Below are positions 39,010 to 46,971 of a stretch of 64,000 nucleotides of DNA, in pieces (position 1 is the first letter of the stretch; every line of letters starts with the position of its first letter). The notes beneath the pieces are model-generated. The model saw only the letters and a program-made list of their open reading frames with translations. It was not told the origin of the DNA and did not search any database. This stretch comes from Bacteroidota bacterium. Lineage in GTDB: Bacteria; Bacteroidota; Rhodothermia; Rhodothermales; JANQRZ01. The translations under genes and the position numbers were made by a program. The stretch is from positions 1-64,000 of the forward strand of contig JBCDKT010000017.1 of the NCBI GenBank assembly GCA_038746285.1. Direction: 5' to 3'.

Positions 39010-39264
39010 TTACTCGTAGATGTCTTTGCGATGACCCACGTCGAGCACCGTGACTACGCGAACCACGTCGGCGATCTCGTAGATCACCCGGTAGCGACCG
39101 ATCCGAATGCGCCAGCCCTCGCGCCCGACCAGTTTCTTGCAGCCCGGTGGCCGCGGGTCAGTCCCCAACGCACGGACAGCATCGCGGACCCGCTCGTAGT
39201 CCCGTTCCGGCAGCTTCGCGAGCGACTTAGCGGCGCGCCGGAGGATCTCGACGCGGTAGCTCAC
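39010..39264 (-). CDS. RelE/ParE family toxin
   Basis: 84 residues from GTG at 39264, overlapping the antitoxin stop (GTGA). Typical RelE-fold parts: YRVEILRRAAKSLAKLPERD, the basic GREGWRIRIGRYRVIYEI and the C-terminal VVTVLDVGHRKDIYE. Members cleave mRNA on the ribosome or poison gyrase. Followed by murJ after 36 bp, so murJ may be read from the toxin-antitoxin promoter. Confidence 0.9.
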   Translation of the reverse strand: MSYRVEILRRAAKSLAKLPERDYERVRDAVRALGTDPRPPGCKKLVGREGWRIRIGRYRVIYEIADVVRVVTVLDVGHRKDIYE

Positions 39265-39470
39265 CCGGCGCCCCGGTTCTGTTCGATCTCGCGCGTTGCC
39301 TCGTCGAACGGGATCGCCTCGTCGCCGCTCGCTTTCGCCTCGTCGTAGGCGCGGATCGAATCAATTTCTTCGACGGCGTCGAGCAATTGCTGGTAGCGGT
39401 CGAGGCCGATGAGTACGGCGATGCGCTGCCCGGCGTCATCCGTCACGAACTGGGTTTCCGTAGTCGTCAT
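39261..39470 (-). CDS. Antitoxin of the RelE-type pair (Phd/RelB-like)
   Basis: 69 residues. TQFVTDDAGQRIAVLIGLDRYQQLLDAVEEID is the Phd/YefM-like beta-strand and helix start, and the acidic C-terminal (ASGDEAIPFDEATREIEQ) is where such antitoxins wrap the toxin. It likely represses its own operon. Located directly before the toxin gene, as usual. Confidence 0.85.
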   Translation of the reverse strand: MTTTETQFVTDDAGQRIAVLIGLDRYQQLLDAVEEIDSIRAYDEAKASGDEAIPFDEATREIEQNRGAG

Positions 39471-39497
39471 GGCCCTTCTTTGCTTTTGGGTCTCACG

Positions 39498-39617
39498 TCA
39501 CCATGTGGCTGAGCGTTCCGTCCTGGGCGACGCAGCCTGCTTCGCCTTCTTGCTCTCCGGCACCGGGTCCGGCGGCTCGGCCTCGTCCAGCGGTCGGGCG
39601 TCCTCGTTCGGGTCCAT
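39498..39617 (-). pseudogene. murJ N-terminal remnant, copy 2
   Basis: From ATG at 39617 the frame reads MDPNEDARPLDEAEPPDPVP, identical to the MurJ N-terminus, then drifts and stops after 39 residues (TGA at 39498). It is the second copy of the 93-bp repeat (39525-39617). Its A overlaps the stop of the upstream DUF5615 gene. It looks like the original murJ start left behind when the toxin-antitoxin cassette arrived. Confidence 0.85.
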
Positions 39618-39949
39618 CAGCGGAGCGAGAGCAGGGTGACGGTAGGATCAGCACCGAGCGCCTGAATGGCGTCCGCATTCTGACGCAGCAAATGCTCGAG
39701 GTCTTGCGTCGAGCAATTGCCGAGCTGCACCCAGATGATACGAGGAGCATCGGGAAGTAGGAGCCGCAAGTCGTCGAAGTCGGCGTCCTTCGTTACGATG
39801 GCAAAGCCTTCTCGCCGAGCAAAGGCTACGATCTCCCGATCATCGGCTCGGTCGAGATCCAGCGCTGCGACGTGTGCCGAATTGGGGAAGAGATCGGCGA
39901 GGGAAGAGGCGAGGCGAGGCGAAAGGTTCTGATCGAAGAGGAGCTTCAT
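39617..39949 (-). CDS. DUF5615 PIN-like toxin
   Basis: 110 residues. MKLLFDQNLSPRLASSLADLFP, then the acidic DADFDDLRLLLPDAPRIIWVQ with ATKDADF-type residues, is the PIN-like fold of DUF5615 proteins. They pair with DUF433 antitoxins. D6, D76 and D79 are candidate metal ligands. Encoded 73 bp after the DUF433 gene. Predicted RNase toxin. Confidence 0.85.
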   Translation of the reverse strand: MKLLFDQNLSPRLASSLADLFPNSAHVAALDLDRADDREIVAFARREGFAIVTKDADFDDLRLLLPDAPRIIWVQLGNCSTQDLEHLLRQNADAIQALGADPTVTLLSLR

Positions 39950-40022
39950 CGGAGCTTGCTGTCGGGCGGCGGTTTGGGTCTGCCTCTGTTGCGACGCAGC
40001 TTGTGCCCGGCTGCTCTTCAGT

Positions 40023-40244
40023 TCATACCGTAACGATCTTCGTCCGCTCTCGCTCTGCCGCGTAGCTCAGCGATGCTAACACGTCCTCCCGCGTCAGGTA
40101 CGGGAAGTCGTCCAATACCTCCTCGACACTCATCCCCGAGGCGAGGTAGCTGAGCACGTCGTAGACGGTGATCCGCATCCCGCGAATGCAGGGCTTGCCG
40201 CCACGCTTCCCCGGCTCGATAGTGATGATGTCTCGGTAGTCCAT
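40023..40244 (-). CDS. DUF433 antitoxin
   Basis: 73 residues from ATG at 40244. IITIEPGKRGGKPCIRGMRITVYDVLSYL and the helix-turn-helix SVEEVLDDFPYLTREDVLASLSYA are diagnostic of DUF433 (VapB-like, winged helix). It precedes a DUF5615 toxin gene. An upstream in-frame ATG at 40268 exists but would add unlike residues. Confidence 0.88.
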   Translation of the reverse strand: MDYRDIITIEPGKRGGKPCIRGMRITVYDVLSYLASGMSVEEVLDDFPYLTREDVLASLSYAAERERTKIVTV

Positions 40245-40325
40245 CGTTGTCCTCGCCGCGTCCTGCAATGTAACCCCGGCGGTGCGTACCGGTTCACAGG
40301 CCGGTTCTTGCGCTTAGGCCCCGAT

Positions 40326-40473
40326 GTCATCCCGAGCGCAGTCGAGGAACCCGAAGGTTCGGCCTAGCCCATCTCTACGGAGGAAGCGATGAAGACTCGC
40401 GCACGAAGTCGCGCCATGCTTGAGCGCCGTACCCGGAGAGATCCTTCGACTCGCTTTGCTCGCTCAGGATGAC
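40326..40473. repeat. GTCATCC-type palindromic mobile-like element, copy 1
   Basis: Left end GTCATCCCGAGCGCAGTCGA, right end the inverse of GTCATCCTGAGCGAGCAAAG, 148 bp overall. It lies in the 306-bp gap 40245-40550, which has no gene. A second copy is at 61018-61165. The ends resemble repeats seen in many unrelated genomes; it has no transposase. Confidence 0.7.
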
Positions 40474-40550
40474 GTTGTAATGGGGGTCTCGCTTCATCCT
40501 CGACGCGCTACGCCCGCGTCAGACGGCGGATGAGGGCTTCGTGCTCGGGG

Positions 40551-41015
40551 TTACTGCGCCAGAGGGGCGGCCCGCGACGGGGCCTCGAAGTCGGCGAACT
40601 CGAAGCCGGGAGCGACGGTACAGCCGACGGGCGCGAACGCCGCCGGGTCATCGACCGTAGCGGCGAAGAAGGTGCCGCCGGGAATGGTGATCTGGAACTG
40701 CTGGTCCGGGACGGCCCGACCGAGGTGAAGCTGCGCGTAGGTCCCTGCCGCGCCGAGCGTATGGAGGGTCAGCGGGCTGCCCTCGCAGAAGTGCCACGTC
40801 TCGTCTTGCCGGACGCGGTGGAAGGCGGAGACCTCGTCGCCCGGCAGGAGGTAGTAGATCGAGGTGGCGAAGGTGCTCGGGCCGTCGAAGCGCTGGAGCA
40901 GGCCGTCCGTCGGGATCGACTCCGCGGCGCGGTAGACCTCGCGGTACCAGCCGCCCTCCTCCGGCGGTGGCTCTAGCCCGAGCGTGTCAATCCAGTGCTT
41001 AGCATCCTGCGTTTG
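40551..41015 (-). pseudogene. DUF985 cupin protein without a start codon
   Basis: The reading frame gives 154 residues that match the DUF985 cupin family from its first conserved word: AKHWIDTLGLEPPPEEGGWYRE, then STFATSIYYLLPGDEVSAFHRV and TVAPGFEFADFE, ending before TAA at 40551. An in-frame TGA at 41016-41018 stands three codons before AKHW, and no ATG, GTG or TTG lies between. The start has been lost exactly where AT-rich DNA begins. It may still be read from ATT, but I call it broken at the 5' end. Confidence 0.8.
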
Positions 41016-41153
41016 TCAGCCAATGTGAGTCGGAAGTCTGTAGTAGAAACCCCAGTTTGTCGTTACAAGACCAGCTTTAAATCAGGCACATCTACATTGC
41101 GCGGGGCAACTCCAATTGAATCGCAAGGAGCAAGTCACTGCAAAGGTTTAGCG

Positions 41154-41797
41154 TCAATGGCAGAGGTACCTTGCTGTGAACACGATATCGTCTATCCAAT
41201 CGTGGATGAGTGCCTGGTGTCGCCCGATGCCCTTACGCATTAGTGCCTGATATGGCCTGAGCGAAGCAGGAATTCCATACTGAGGCATCACATTCATTGC
41301 TGCCTCCTGTGTTCTTTCATTTCTATGTGCAAAATAATTCCTGAACACCGGGAGATCTCCGAAAACTCGCGTGCCACTTGAAAATGCAGACTGGACATCA
41401 GTCAGGTTGGATGCACCAATCAAGCTACAGCTTGTCATTAGCACATTGGGATCATGCCATGCTGGTTCAGTTCTGCGATGCCACGTACCGTCAGACCTCG
41501 GCGTGGCCCACGGGTTAAAATGGACTATCACCTTTCCAATATGGTCGTTGTAGCCAGAGCCTGAAGCACACGCAACTTTCGTCCCAGTAGATGTTAGAGG
41601 TTTTTCAGATATGACATATAGTACGATCTGGAAAAGTTATACCATGTATTTTGTATTTCGATAATTGTATATCCTAATCCAAAACGGCTTCCCCACCAAG
41701 GACTAGTCAGATCAGTTCCCCTGATGATCACCTGAATCTGCCTAAGTCTTCTGCAGCAACTTTTCTCTAAGCTACTAAGTTTAGAAGATGCTCTCAT
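41154..41797 (-). pseudogene. DUF262 partner with HEPN-type RxxxxH motif, frameshifted
   Basis: Two frames make one protein of about 214 residues. The first, from ATG at 41797, reads 67 residues (SRFGLGYTIIEIQNTWYNFS) and stops at TAA 41594. The second frame carries on without a break in sense (TSTGTKVACASGSGYNDHI, then VIVHFNPWATP) to TGA 41154. The switch point is the A5 run at 41601-41605 (CTGAAAAACC); a one-base gain or a -1 slip joins them. The C-terminal half has FRNYFAHRNE, an R-x4-H motif like that of HEPN RNases. It starts two bases after the DUF262 stop. Either a disabled gene, a programmed frameshift or a sequence error. Confidence 0.6.
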
Positions 41798-41799
41798 CC

Positions 41800-42843
41800 C
41801 TAATGCTGCAGCTTGATTCTAGAGCATAGGAACTTGAATCGTGTTTTCCGCGGCCCAATTCTGTTGGTGGCTTTCGAGTTTGCCTCAGTAAAGTCGTTGA
41901 AATCAGTATCTGCCCTCTCCGGTTCAGATAGAACATCGGCAACCTCGCTCAAAGACTGCAGGGTAGCTCCACTGTCGATAACTTGCGGCTCATCTACCAT
42001 GTATTCCTCCTGTAAGCTGTCAAACGGACGCATGTGATGCATTAGCGCCAAGAATAGTGTGTATAGGTTGTAAGGCTTTACAACTGGACTGTTGTGGATC
42101 TCATTCCATTCTAGTAAGTAGTCGAAGGCGCGATCAACCAGAGAAGCATATTCCTCTTTCAATTCAAATAACTTGTCGTGTTCTTTGTAGAAATCATCGA
42201 GCTTAGTATCTGATGCGCTAACAATTCCGTTTTCAGCGGCATCAATTATTTCTGTCAATAGATTGGCGTCTTTCATTCTACTTAGCTGACTCTCTTTGAA
42301 AGCGCCAATATCTTTCAATGATTGAGCGTAACGCTCAACCAGCCTTACAATGAACCATTTAAACTCTCCTTGAAAGGTAGCATGACGTAACTCTTGTCTG
42401 TTAAGGGGTACATTATATGAGTTTATTCTTCTGAATACCTGTCGTATCTGCTCCATTGTCGCACCAACGAATAAATCCAGACTCAACTGATACTCTAGGA
42501 ATGCTGCCTGCTGATCCTCTTCGAGGTTTGAAAAATTACGTCCTGAGAACTCGCTGTCGCCGGTTATTTTAAATTTGTCTTTTGAGAACTCGAAGATGGT
42601 CATGCTACGCTGCTGCCCATCCACTATCTCCTTTATAGTCTTTCTGCTTCTTAGATCAGTCTTTTGATATAGAGAAAGCTTTGGTACGGGAAAACCAAGG
42701 AGGATAGTGTCGATTAGATATGACTTGGCCTTGACCGGCCATACCTTGTGCGAGCGCTGGTAGTCGCGGTTAATGACAAGCTTCTCCTCTTCCATTTCTT
42801 CACAGTAGGAAGCAATCGTCGTCGTCGTAGTTATAACTTTCAT
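41800..42843 (-). CDS. DUF262 domain protein, putative defence nuclease component
   Basis: 347 residues from ATG at 42843. The N-terminal LVINRDYQRSHKVWPVKAK and the active-site-like IVDGQQRSMTIFEF (DGQQR at 75-79) define DUF262, a ParB/Srx-related NTPase-nuclease domain found in GmrSD type IV restriction and in BrxU-like proteins. The rest is helical (VFRRINSYNVPLNRQELRHA is the second DUF262 signature). A DUF1524 HNH domain, present in GmrSD, is absent here; the coupled HEPN-motif gene may supply the effector. Promoter likely in 42844-42900. Confidence 0.85.
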   Translation of the reverse strand: MKVITTTTTIASYCEEMEEEKLVINRDYQRSHKVWPVKAKSYLIDTILLGFPVPKLSLYQKTDLRSRKTIKEIVDGQQRSMTIFEFSKDKFKITGDSEFSGRNFSNLEEDQQAAFLEYQLSLDLFVGATMEQIRQVFRRINSYNVPLNRQELRHATFQGEFKWFIVRLVERYAQSLKDIGAFKESQLSRMKDANLLTEIIDAAENGIVSASDTKLDDFYKEHDKLFELKEEYASLVDRAFDYLLEWNEIHNSPVVKPYNLYTLFLALMHHMRPFDSLQEEYMVDEPQVIDSGATLQSLSEVADVLSEPERADTDFNDFTEANSKATNRIGPRKTRFKFLCSRIKLQH

Positions 42844-42957
42844 AGTCTGCTTGCAAGGTGACAGCCTCACCGGCTCGTTTCGACCTCTCTTGAGATTGGT
42901 GCGAGGCAGTGATTGTTGTCGCTCGTTAATGCGGAAGCGATAATACTGACTACGCCC

Positions 42958-44631
42958 ATGAAGATTGCCCTTTGCCAGATCAACCCCACCGTCGGCGACC
43001 TCGACGGCAACGCGGATACCATCGTCGCCTTCGCCCGCCGCGCGGCCGAGGCCGGAGCCGACCTCGCCGTCTTCCCCGAGCTGTGCGTCGTCGGCTACCC
43101 GCCGCTCGACCTGCTGGAGAGCGAAGCGTTCCTCGACGATGTAGAGGCGACCATCGAGCGGATCGCCGTCGCCGTACCGCCGGAGATCGGGGTGCTGATC
43201 GGCGCGCCGGTGCAGAACCCGAGCGCAATTGGCAAGCGGCTCTTCAACGCGGCGCTGCTGTTTGAGGGCGGCGAGCAGGTCGCCGAGGTGCGGAAGGTGC
43301 TGCTCCCGACCTACGACGTGTTCGACGAGGTCCGCTACTTCGAGCCGGGGACGGCGTGTGAGCCGGTCGTTTTCCGTAGCGTCCGGCTCGGGCTGCACGT
43401 CTGCGAGGACATGTGGAATAACGAGGAGCACGCCGCCGTCCACCTCTACGCCGCCAACCCCATCGACGCCCTCGCCGACGCCGGGGCCGACCTCTACGTC
43501 AACATCTCGGCCTCGCCGTTCGCGCTCGGCAAGCACGAAGCGCGCAACGCCGTCATCGCCGAGAGCTGCCGCGAGCACGGTCTGGGGTTCGTCCTCGTCA
43601 ACCAGGTCGGGGCCAACACCGAGATCCTCTTCGACGGCGACAGCCGGGTCCACGACTCGCGGGGCACCCGCATCCTTTGCGCGCCGAGCTTCGAGGAGGC
43701 GCTGCTCGTGTGGGACACTGAAGCGGAGACCGGCCCGTGCCCGATGCAGCACGACCCCATCACCGACCTCCACGACGCGCTCGTGATGGGCATCCGGGAC
43801 TACTACGAGAAAACCGGCGCGTTCGACGGCGCGCTCATCGGTCTCAGCGGCGGGATCGACTCGGCGGTGACGTGCGCGCTCGCGGTCGAAGCGCTCGGGG
43901 CCGACGCCGTCACCGGGATCACGATGCCGTCGAAGTACTCGTCGCCCGGCTCGGTGGACGACTCGCGGGCGCTCGCCGAGAGACTCGGGATCGCCTTCCA
44001 CGAGGTGCCCATCGTCCCGGCGGTCGACGCGTTCGGGACGATGCTGTCGGGTCTGTTCGTGGGGACGGACGAGGGCATCGCCGAGGAGAACGTCCAGTCA
44101 CGGGCGCGGGGCGTGACGCTGATGGCGGTCTCGAACAAGTTCAACAAGCTCCTCCTCACGACGGGCAATAAGAGCGAGATGGCCGTCGGCTACGCGACCC
44201 TCTATGGCGACATGTCGGGCGGCCTCGCGGTCCTCTCCGACGTCTTCAAGCAGCAGGTCTACGCCCTCGCAGAGCACGTCAACGCCCGCGCCGGGCGCGA
44301 CCTCATCCCCCGAAGCACGATCACCAAGCCGCCCAGCGCCGAGCTCCGCCCGGACCAGCTCGACTCCGACTCGCTCCCGCCCTACGACGTGCTCGACCTG
44401 ATCCTCCAGCTCTACATCGAGGAGCTGCTCGACCTCCGCGAGATCGTCCACCGGACGGGCTTCGACCCGGCGCTCGTGGCACGCGTGCTCGGGATGGTGG
44501 ACCGGAACGAGTACAAGCGGCGGCAGGCCCCGCCGGGGCTGCGCGTCTCGGCGAAGGCGTTCGGCCACGGCCGCCGCATCCCGATCGTGATGAAGCGCAC
44601 CCGCTCGCTGCCGAAGGAGACGGAGGCCTAG
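42958..44631 (+). CDS. nadE: Glutamine-dependent NAD+ synthase
   Basis: 557 residues. The N-terminal nitrilase-fold glutaminase has E41 (FPELCVVGYPPL), K113 (VRKVLLPTYD) and C149 (LHVCEDMW). The C-terminal synthetase has the P-loop GLSGGIDSAVTCAL near 297 and TTGNKSEMAVGYATLYGDM. It makes NAD+ from deamido-NAD+ using glutamine. Start is ATG at 42958. Its stop codon overlaps the convergent VOC gene's stop (CTAG). Confidence 0.96.
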   Translation: MKIALCQINPTVGDLDGNADTIVAFARRAAEAGADLAVFPELCVVGYPPLDLLESEAFLDDVEATIERIAVAVPPEIGVLIGAPVQNPSAIGKRLFNAALLFEGGEQVAEVRKVLLPTYDVFDEVRYFEPGTACEPVVFRSVRLGLHVCEDMWNNEEHAAVHLYAANPIDALADAGADLYVNISASPFALGKHEARNAVIAESCREHGLGFVLVNQVGANTEILFDGDSRVHDSRGTRILCAPSFEEALLVWDTEAETGPCPMQHDPITDLHDALVMGIRDYYEKTGAFDGALIGLSGGIDSAVTCALAVEALGADAVTGITMPSKYSSPGSVDDSRALAERLGIAFHEVPIVPAVDAFGTMLSGLFVGTDEGIAEENVQSRARGVTLMAVSNKFNKLLLTTGNKSEMAVGYATLYGDMSGGLAVLSDVFKQQVYALAEHVNARAGRDLIPRSTITKPPSAELRPDQLDSDSLPPYDVLDLILQLYIEELLDLREIVHRTGFDPALVARVLGMVDRNEYKRRQAPPGLRVSAKAFGHGRRIPIVMKRTRSLPKETEA

Positions 44632-45092
44632 CCCGCAGCCTCGCGGAGCGCTTTCAGCGTCAGGTTCTCCTGCTGCCCCTGCCAGAGCGGACGCCCGCCG
44701 GCGCGGGTGCGGCGGTCGCAGTAGAGTTCGAGCCGGACGCCCTCGGGGTCGCGGAAGTAGCACTGCCACGCGATCCCGGCCTCCTCCAGACTCATCTCCA
44801 CGTCCATCGCCTTCAGCTTCTCGACAGCGGCGAGGAGCGCGGTCTCGTCCTCGACCTCCCACGCGAAGTGGTCGAGCCGCGTCGCATCGTCGAGGTCGCG
44901 TCCGGCCTCGTCGCGGGCTTGGCGGAGGACGAGCCGGTGGTGCATCCCCTGGCCGTCGGTGAGGAAGGCGTAGTGGCTCGCGTCGTCTGTGGCACGCTCG
45001 TGGACGGTGAGGCCGAAGACCTCGGTGTAGAACTGGGCGGCGCGAGCGAGGTCTTCGACGTCGAGGCGGAGGTGGCCGAGGCGGGCAGGCAT
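44628..45092 (-). CDS. VOC family protein (glyoxalase/extradiol dioxygenase fold)
   Basis: 154 residues from ATG at 45092. RLGHLRLDVEDLARAAQFY, LDHFAWEVEDE and CYFRDPEGVRLELYCD provide the two-histidine, one-glutamate metal set of the vicinal oxygen chelate fold. Closest in pattern to catechol 2,3-dioxygenase-like members. Substrate unknown. Confidence 0.83.
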   Translation of the reverse strand: MPARLGHLRLDVEDLARAAQFYTEVFGLTVHERATDDASHYAFLTDGQGMHHRLVLRQARDEAGRDLDDATRLDHFAWEVEDETALLAAVEKLKAMDVEMSLEEAGIAWQCYFRDPEGVRLELYCDRRTRAGGRPLWQGQQENLTLKALREAAG

Positions 45093-45187
45093 GGAGCAGA
45101 AGGGTGAGGTGAGAGAGGAGCTTGCTAAACGCCGAGGCCCCGCCGGGGTGCCGGCGGAGCCTCGGCAATCACCAGGCGCACTGCGGG

Positions 45188-45290
45188 TCAGACGCTCATA
45201 CCGCCGTCGACCGGCAGCGTGTCGCCGGTGACGTAGCTCGCCTCCCGGCGACGCGAAGAACGCGACGGCGAGGTCCGAGCATACTCCTCC
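45188..45290 (-). pseudogene. C-terminal remnant of a short-chain dehydrogenase
   Basis: In one frame DLAVAFFASP and in another EASYVTGDTLPVDGGMSV followed by TGA at 45188. Joined, they are the usual end of a FabG-like SDR; one extra G at the joint breaks the frame. Nothing of the rest of the gene is left. It abuts the complete SDR gene upstream. Confidence 0.75.
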
Positions 45291-45298
45291 GCGGAGGC

Positions 45299-46207
45299 TC
45301 ACGAGGCTTCGGCGGGCTGGACGGACAGCAGGCCTTCCATGCCGAACCCTTCGAGCGTCTGCTGCTGCACATGGGCCGCGGTTTCGTTGATCGCCTTCGC
45401 GCCGTCGCCGCCCGTCATCGGGTCTACCACGACGCGCAGAGGGCGCTCGCCCGCCGGGGTGGCGATGAGCGTCGCCACCGCGTCGGCGACCTCTTGGGGA
45501 TCGGGGGCATCGTCGCCCTGGAGCATCTCGCCGACGCCGCTCCACATCTGACCAGGCATCTCGGCGAGAGGGCCGTAGCTCTCGGCGCGGGCGTCGTCGG
45601 CACCGGGGACCATGCTGTCGAAGAAGTTAGTGCCGAAACCACCCGGCTGGACAATCGCCACGTCCACGCCCGTCGGAGCCAGTTCGTAGCGCAGGCTTTC
45701 GGCCAGTCCCTCGACGGCGAACTTGGACGCCGTGTAGGCACCGGAGAACGGGAGGACGACGCGGCCCAGCGTGCTGGAAATGTGAACCAGCAGGCCCTTG
45801 CCGCGCGCCCGCATCGCAGGGAGCACCGCGCGGTTGACGCGCTGCACGCCGAATACGTTGACGTCGAACATCGTCTCGAACTGCGGCACCGTGAACGTCT
45901 CCGTCAGTCCGCCGCCACCGAAGCCCGCGTTGTTGACCACCACATCGATGTGACCCTCCAGGCTGATCGCCCGCTGGACGGCCTGGTCGACGGACGCATC
46001 GCTGGTCACGTCGAGGTCAAGGATGTGGACGGTGCCGCTGGTTTCGTCTGCGAAGGCGCTGAGGTCGGCAGCGGCCTCCGCGTTGCGGCCCTCGGGCGCG
46101 CGCATGGTGGCGAAGACGGTGTGCCCGCCGGTGAGAAGGGTGCGGGCGATCAGCAGACCGAAGCCGCTGCTGCTGCCGGTGACGAGAACGTTCTGGGACT
46201 GAGACAT
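45299..46207 (-). CDS. Short-chain dehydrogenase/reductase
   Basis: 302 residues. The cofactor loop TGSSSGFGLLIA is at 10-21; NNAGFGGGG and the catalytic YTASKFAVEGLAESLRYEL follow. The set resembles the DltE / retinol-dehydrogenase-like SDRs, NADP-dependent. A TetR gene lies directly upstream in the same direction with a putative operator between them, so it is likely a TetR-controlled enzyme. Substrate unknown. Confidence 0.88.
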   Translation of the reverse strand: MSQSQNVLVTGSSSGFGLLIARTLLTGGHTVFATMRAPEGRNAEAAADLSAFADETSGTVHILDLDVTSDASVDQAVQRAISLEGHIDVVVNNAGFGGGGLTETFTVPQFETMFDVNVFGVQRVNRAVLPAMRARGKGLLVHISSTLGRVVLPFSGAYTASKFAVEGLAESLRYELAPTGVDVAIVQPGGFGTNFFDSMVPGADDARAESYGPLAEMPGQMWSGVGEMLQGDDAPDPQEVADAVATLIATPAGERPLRVVVDPMTGGDGAKAINETAAHVQQQTLEGFGMEGLLSVQPAEAS

Positions 46208-46307
46208 GACGGTAGAGGGTTGGGTGTGGATAGCGAAGCCGGCAGAAGGTGGCGGGGGGCCACCGAGGCGTGCGTCGCAGAAGGCAGTGTCTTGAGAATG
46301 ACACCTA

Positions 46308-46328
46308 TTTGGAATGATCGTTCCTAAA
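46308..46328. promoter_or_regulatory. Putative TetR operator before the SDR gene
   Basis: TTTGGAATGATCGTTCCTAAA is close to a palindrome (GGAA N6 TTCC with one mismatched pair at the core edge), of the kind bound by TetR family dimers. It lies in the 162-bp gap between the TetR and SDR genes. A related site is at 46972-46985. Confidence 0.55.
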
Positions 46329-46369
46329 TATGCTGAGCGCGTCTGTCTGTTCCGACGAGTAGTGGATTT

Positions 46370-46951
46370 TTATTCCAGCGTCCGCAGCGTCTGGTCTACC
46401 ACATCTTGCAGCGCGGCCTTCGACGGGCCGAGCCGTGCGGTCGCCTTCAGCCCGTAGACGGCGTTGGCGAGGTAGCGCCCGAGTGCCGTCGCAGCCCGAT
46501 CCGCAGGCAGTTCGCCTGCCGCCTGCGCTCGCTGGATGACTTGCTCGAAGGTCTGCTGCATCCCGGCGAGAGCGGCCTCGGCCCGGCGCGCTGTCTCGGC
46601 GTCTGATGGGCCGCGCTCGACGGCGGCGTTGGCGAGGAGGCAGCCCCGGTAGTCCGCGTCGGCGGCGGCATAGTCCACGATGGCCTGGAAGTAGCGCCGG
46701 AGCGCGGCGAGCGGTTCGGTCTCCGACTCACGCAGGAGCCGAGCCTCGCCCTCGCCCTGCTGCTTGTAGCGGTCGAGCGCCGCGAGCCAGAGCGCCTGCT
46801 TGTCGCCGAAGGTCTGGTAGAGGCTGCTGCGGCTGATCCCGAGGTGATCGACGAGGTCCTGAATCGAGACGGCTTCGTAGCCGCGCTGCCAGAACAGGTC
46901 GACGGCGCGGTCGAGCGCGGCGTCGGGGTCGAAGGCTTTGGATCGGGGCAT
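46370..46951 (-). CDS. TetR family transcriptional regulator
   Basis: 193 residues from ATG at 46951. The helix-turn-helix is VSIQDLVDHLGISRSSLYQTFGDKQALW, followed by a helical ligand-binding part with a C-terminal TetR_C-like YFQAIVDYAAADADYRGCLL. It is transcribed in the same direction as the SDR gene and probably represses it and itself. Ligand unknown. Confidence 0.92.
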   Translation of the reverse strand: MPRSKAFDPDAALDRAVDLFWQRGYEAVSIQDLVDHLGISRSSLYQTFGDKQALWLAALDRYKQQGEGEARLLRESETEPLAALRRYFQAIVDYAAADADYRGCLLANAAVERGPSDAETARRAEAALAGMQQTFEQVIQRAQAAGELPADRAATALGRYLANAVYGLKATARLGPSKAALQDVVDQTLRTLE

Positions 46952-46971
46952 GGCGCGGGTGTATTTATTCT

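Larger units (their letters stand above)
41016..42900. mobile_element. AT-rich genomic island carrying DUF262 and HEPN-motif genes
   Basis: Base composition falls sharply from about two thirds G+C to well below half between about 41020 and 42900, and codon use changes with it (many AAA, GAT, ATA, TTA). It holds two genes in one operon and no transposase or integrase. The left edge coincides with the lost start of the DUF985 gene; the right edge lies in the nadE promoter region. No terminal repeats are obvious. Confidence 0.7.

Noticed and set aside
40530-40976. Plus-strand frame over the DUF985 region
   Set aside because: The minus-strand frame matches the cupin family throughout; the plus-strand one has no recognisable content.
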